Origin: Paraburkholderia sp. BL10I2N1
GTDB lineage: Bacteria; Pseudomonadota; Gammaproteobacteria; Burkholderiales; Burkholderiaceae
Direction of reading: 5' to 3'
DNA length: 64,000 nucleotides
NCBI RefSeq assembly: GCF_004361815.1
Contig: NZ_SNWA01000001.1
Coordinates: 4,402,001-4,466,000, forward strand
The first letter of the stretch is position 1. Each line of letters starts with the position of its first letter. The notes below the pieces were generated by a model. That model did not search any database, was not told where the DNA came from, and saw nothing but the letters and a program-made list of their open reading frames with translations. Shown here in pieces: positions 63,166 to 64,000 of this stretch. A program made the translations under genes and the position numbers.

Positions 63166-64000
63166 CAGTTCCGTGATGAAGGGGCGTAAAACGGCTGACG
63201 CGGCGGTGTTTCAGCAAAATAGTCGGTGTAAAAGGCCTTTACATGAGGGAACACGGCCGTGCCCAGTTCCCGCTCCGCCTGCTTCACCTCGTTGCGCGGC
63301 TTCGCGAGAGTCTGTTCGATCTCGTTGAGGATCGCATCGCGATCCACGCGCGTGAACCGGCCATCCCGGTACACCACTTCGCCGGCAATCATCACGGCAT
63401 CGACAGCATTGGTCTTGGCGCGCTGCATGAGCGCATCGAGCATCGGAATGTTATCGTCCTGATACGGATACGTGGCGGTCTTCCAGTTCATCAGCACCAG
63501 ATCGGCCAGGCGTCCGGTTTCCAGGCGCCCAATTTGTGCGCCGAACGGGGTGGTTCGAGCGCCATCCTCAGTGGCCATTTTCAGTATTTGTGGGCAGGTC
63601 GGCACGTCGTCGTCCATTCCCGGCGTGCGGTGTACCCGCAGTGCGAGGCGCATCTCCTGCAACATGTCGCGGTCTTCGTTGATACCCGCTTCGTCGAGCC
63701 CCATGCCGACCGTCACACCGTATCTGGCGAACGCATTCAAGGGTGCCACGCCACTGCGCAAACGGAGATTCGAACTGCAGTTATGGCAGATGCAGGTGCC
63801 GGTATGCGCGACCATTTCGATGTCTGCTTCCGTCAGCCACACGCCATGGCCGAGGGTTAGCGACGGACCGAGCAGACCGAGATCGTTCAGATGCGCGACC
63901 GCCGTCTTGCCGGTCCGGCGGCGCGCGTATTCCTTCTGATAGGCGGTTTCGAGCAAATGCATATGCATCGGTACGCCGGCTTTGTCGGCGCGTTCCTTGA
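63165..64000 (-). CDS. Metal-dependent amidohydrolase, 5' end beyond window
   Basis: The frame is open to the window edge, so the N-terminal metal HxH is not visible. The remaining part has HMHLLETAYQKEYARRRTGK, SLTLGHGVWLTEADIEMVAH (metal His), HNCSSNLRLRSGVAPLNAFA and GMGLDEAGINEDRDMLQEMR (metal Asp). It ends with the usual beta-strand return (GRLETGRLADLVLMNW, AGEVVYRDGRF). This is the TrzN/AtzB/guanine-deaminase-like class that deaminates or dechlorinates ring nitrogens. It is the upstream member of an operon with the M20 peptidase. Confidence 0.9.
   Translation of the reverse strand, partial: KERADKAGVPMHMHLLETAYQKEYARRRTGKTAVAHLNDLGLLGPSLTLGHGVWLTEADIEMVAHTGTCICHNCSSNLRLRSGVAPLNAFARYGVTVGMGLDEAGINEDRDMLQEMRLALRVHRTPGMDDDVPTCPQILKMATEDGARTTPFGAQIGRLETGRLADLVLMNWKTATYPYQDDNIPMLDALMQRAKTNAVDAVMIAGEVVYRDGRFTRVDRDAILNEIEQTLAKPRNEVKQAERELGTAVFPHVKAFYTDYFAETPPRQPFYAPSSRN

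Noticed and set aside
1..64000. Search by eye for CRISPR arrays, tRNA and rRNA genes
   Set aside because: No regularly spaced direct repeats and no tRNA or rRNA signatures were seen; a tRNAscan or Rfam run would be needed to exclude them fully.

Overview
The window looks like chromosomal DNA of a GC-rich betaproteobacterium of the Burkholderiaceae (Burkholderia, Paraburkholderia or Caballeronia type). This is inferred from the cepacian-like exopolysaccharide genes, RdgC, malate synthase G beside GlcG, and many small exported Burkholderia-type proteins. No rRNA, tRNA or CRISPR array was recognised. Layout: (1) 1-5.7 kb, minus strand: an exopolysaccharide synthesis/export block with an initiating undecaprenyl-phosphate glucose phosphotransferase (4244-5725), outer-membrane export lipoprotein, tyrosine phosphatase, tyrosine autokinase, and the first codons of one more gene. 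(2) 5.9-15.3 kb: an eroded accessory stretch. It holds an ISAs1-family remnant, small stress or exported proteins, a LysR tail, a diguanylate cyclase gene split by a complete IS1634-type element, a doubly broken pstS, and a thioredoxin/CcdA pair facing an ArsC-like reductase. (3) 15.7-27.5 kb, metabolism: an SSS-type monocarboxylate symporter with its DUF3311 partner, divergent from glcG-glcB-SDR; then a LysR regulator, a glutathione S-transferase and a flavin/iron-sulfur fusion protein. (4) 27.5-40.1 kb: two c-di-GMP proteins around a glyoxalase-family fragment, ahpC/ahpF, a cupin plus Tat-exported aldo/keto reductase, rdgC, a frameshifted MFS transporter and a YbaK deacylase. (5) 41-47.8 kb: a cytochrome oxidase cluster with CtaG, a CopD-like protein, DUF2231, subunit II, a fused subunit I/III, a small membrane protein and a ferric-reductase-like flavoprotein. 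(6) 47.8-54.9 kb: a squalene/phytoene synthase, small proteins, a TetR/metallo-beta-lactamase-fold pair with a clear operator candidate, a cupredoxin and a TIGR03118 beta-propeller protein. (7) 55-61 kb: an accessory island with an overlapping trio of tiny genes and an apparently AT-richer minus-strand module. The module carries a peptidoglycan-degrading toxin-like protein (M23-like plus lambda-endolysin GH104 domain) followed by small exported proteins that could be immunity proteins; several of its frames are broken. (8) 61.9-64 kb: an M20 peptidase and a 5'-truncated amidohydrolase in one operon. How the genes work together: the polysaccharide block is a Wzx/Wzy-type initiation, export and tyrosine phosphorylation set. 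The glcG/glcB/transporter group would import small organic acids and feed glyoxylate and acetyl-CoA to malate. The oxidase block appears self-contained, with its own assembly factor. The 55-60 kb module resembles an interbacterial toxin cassette that is decaying. The best candidates for something little described are that toxin cassette, the overlapping trio of tiny genes at 55.0-55.6 kb, the orphan terminator with tandem palindromic repeats at 40.5 kb, and the ferric-reductase-containing oxidase cluster.
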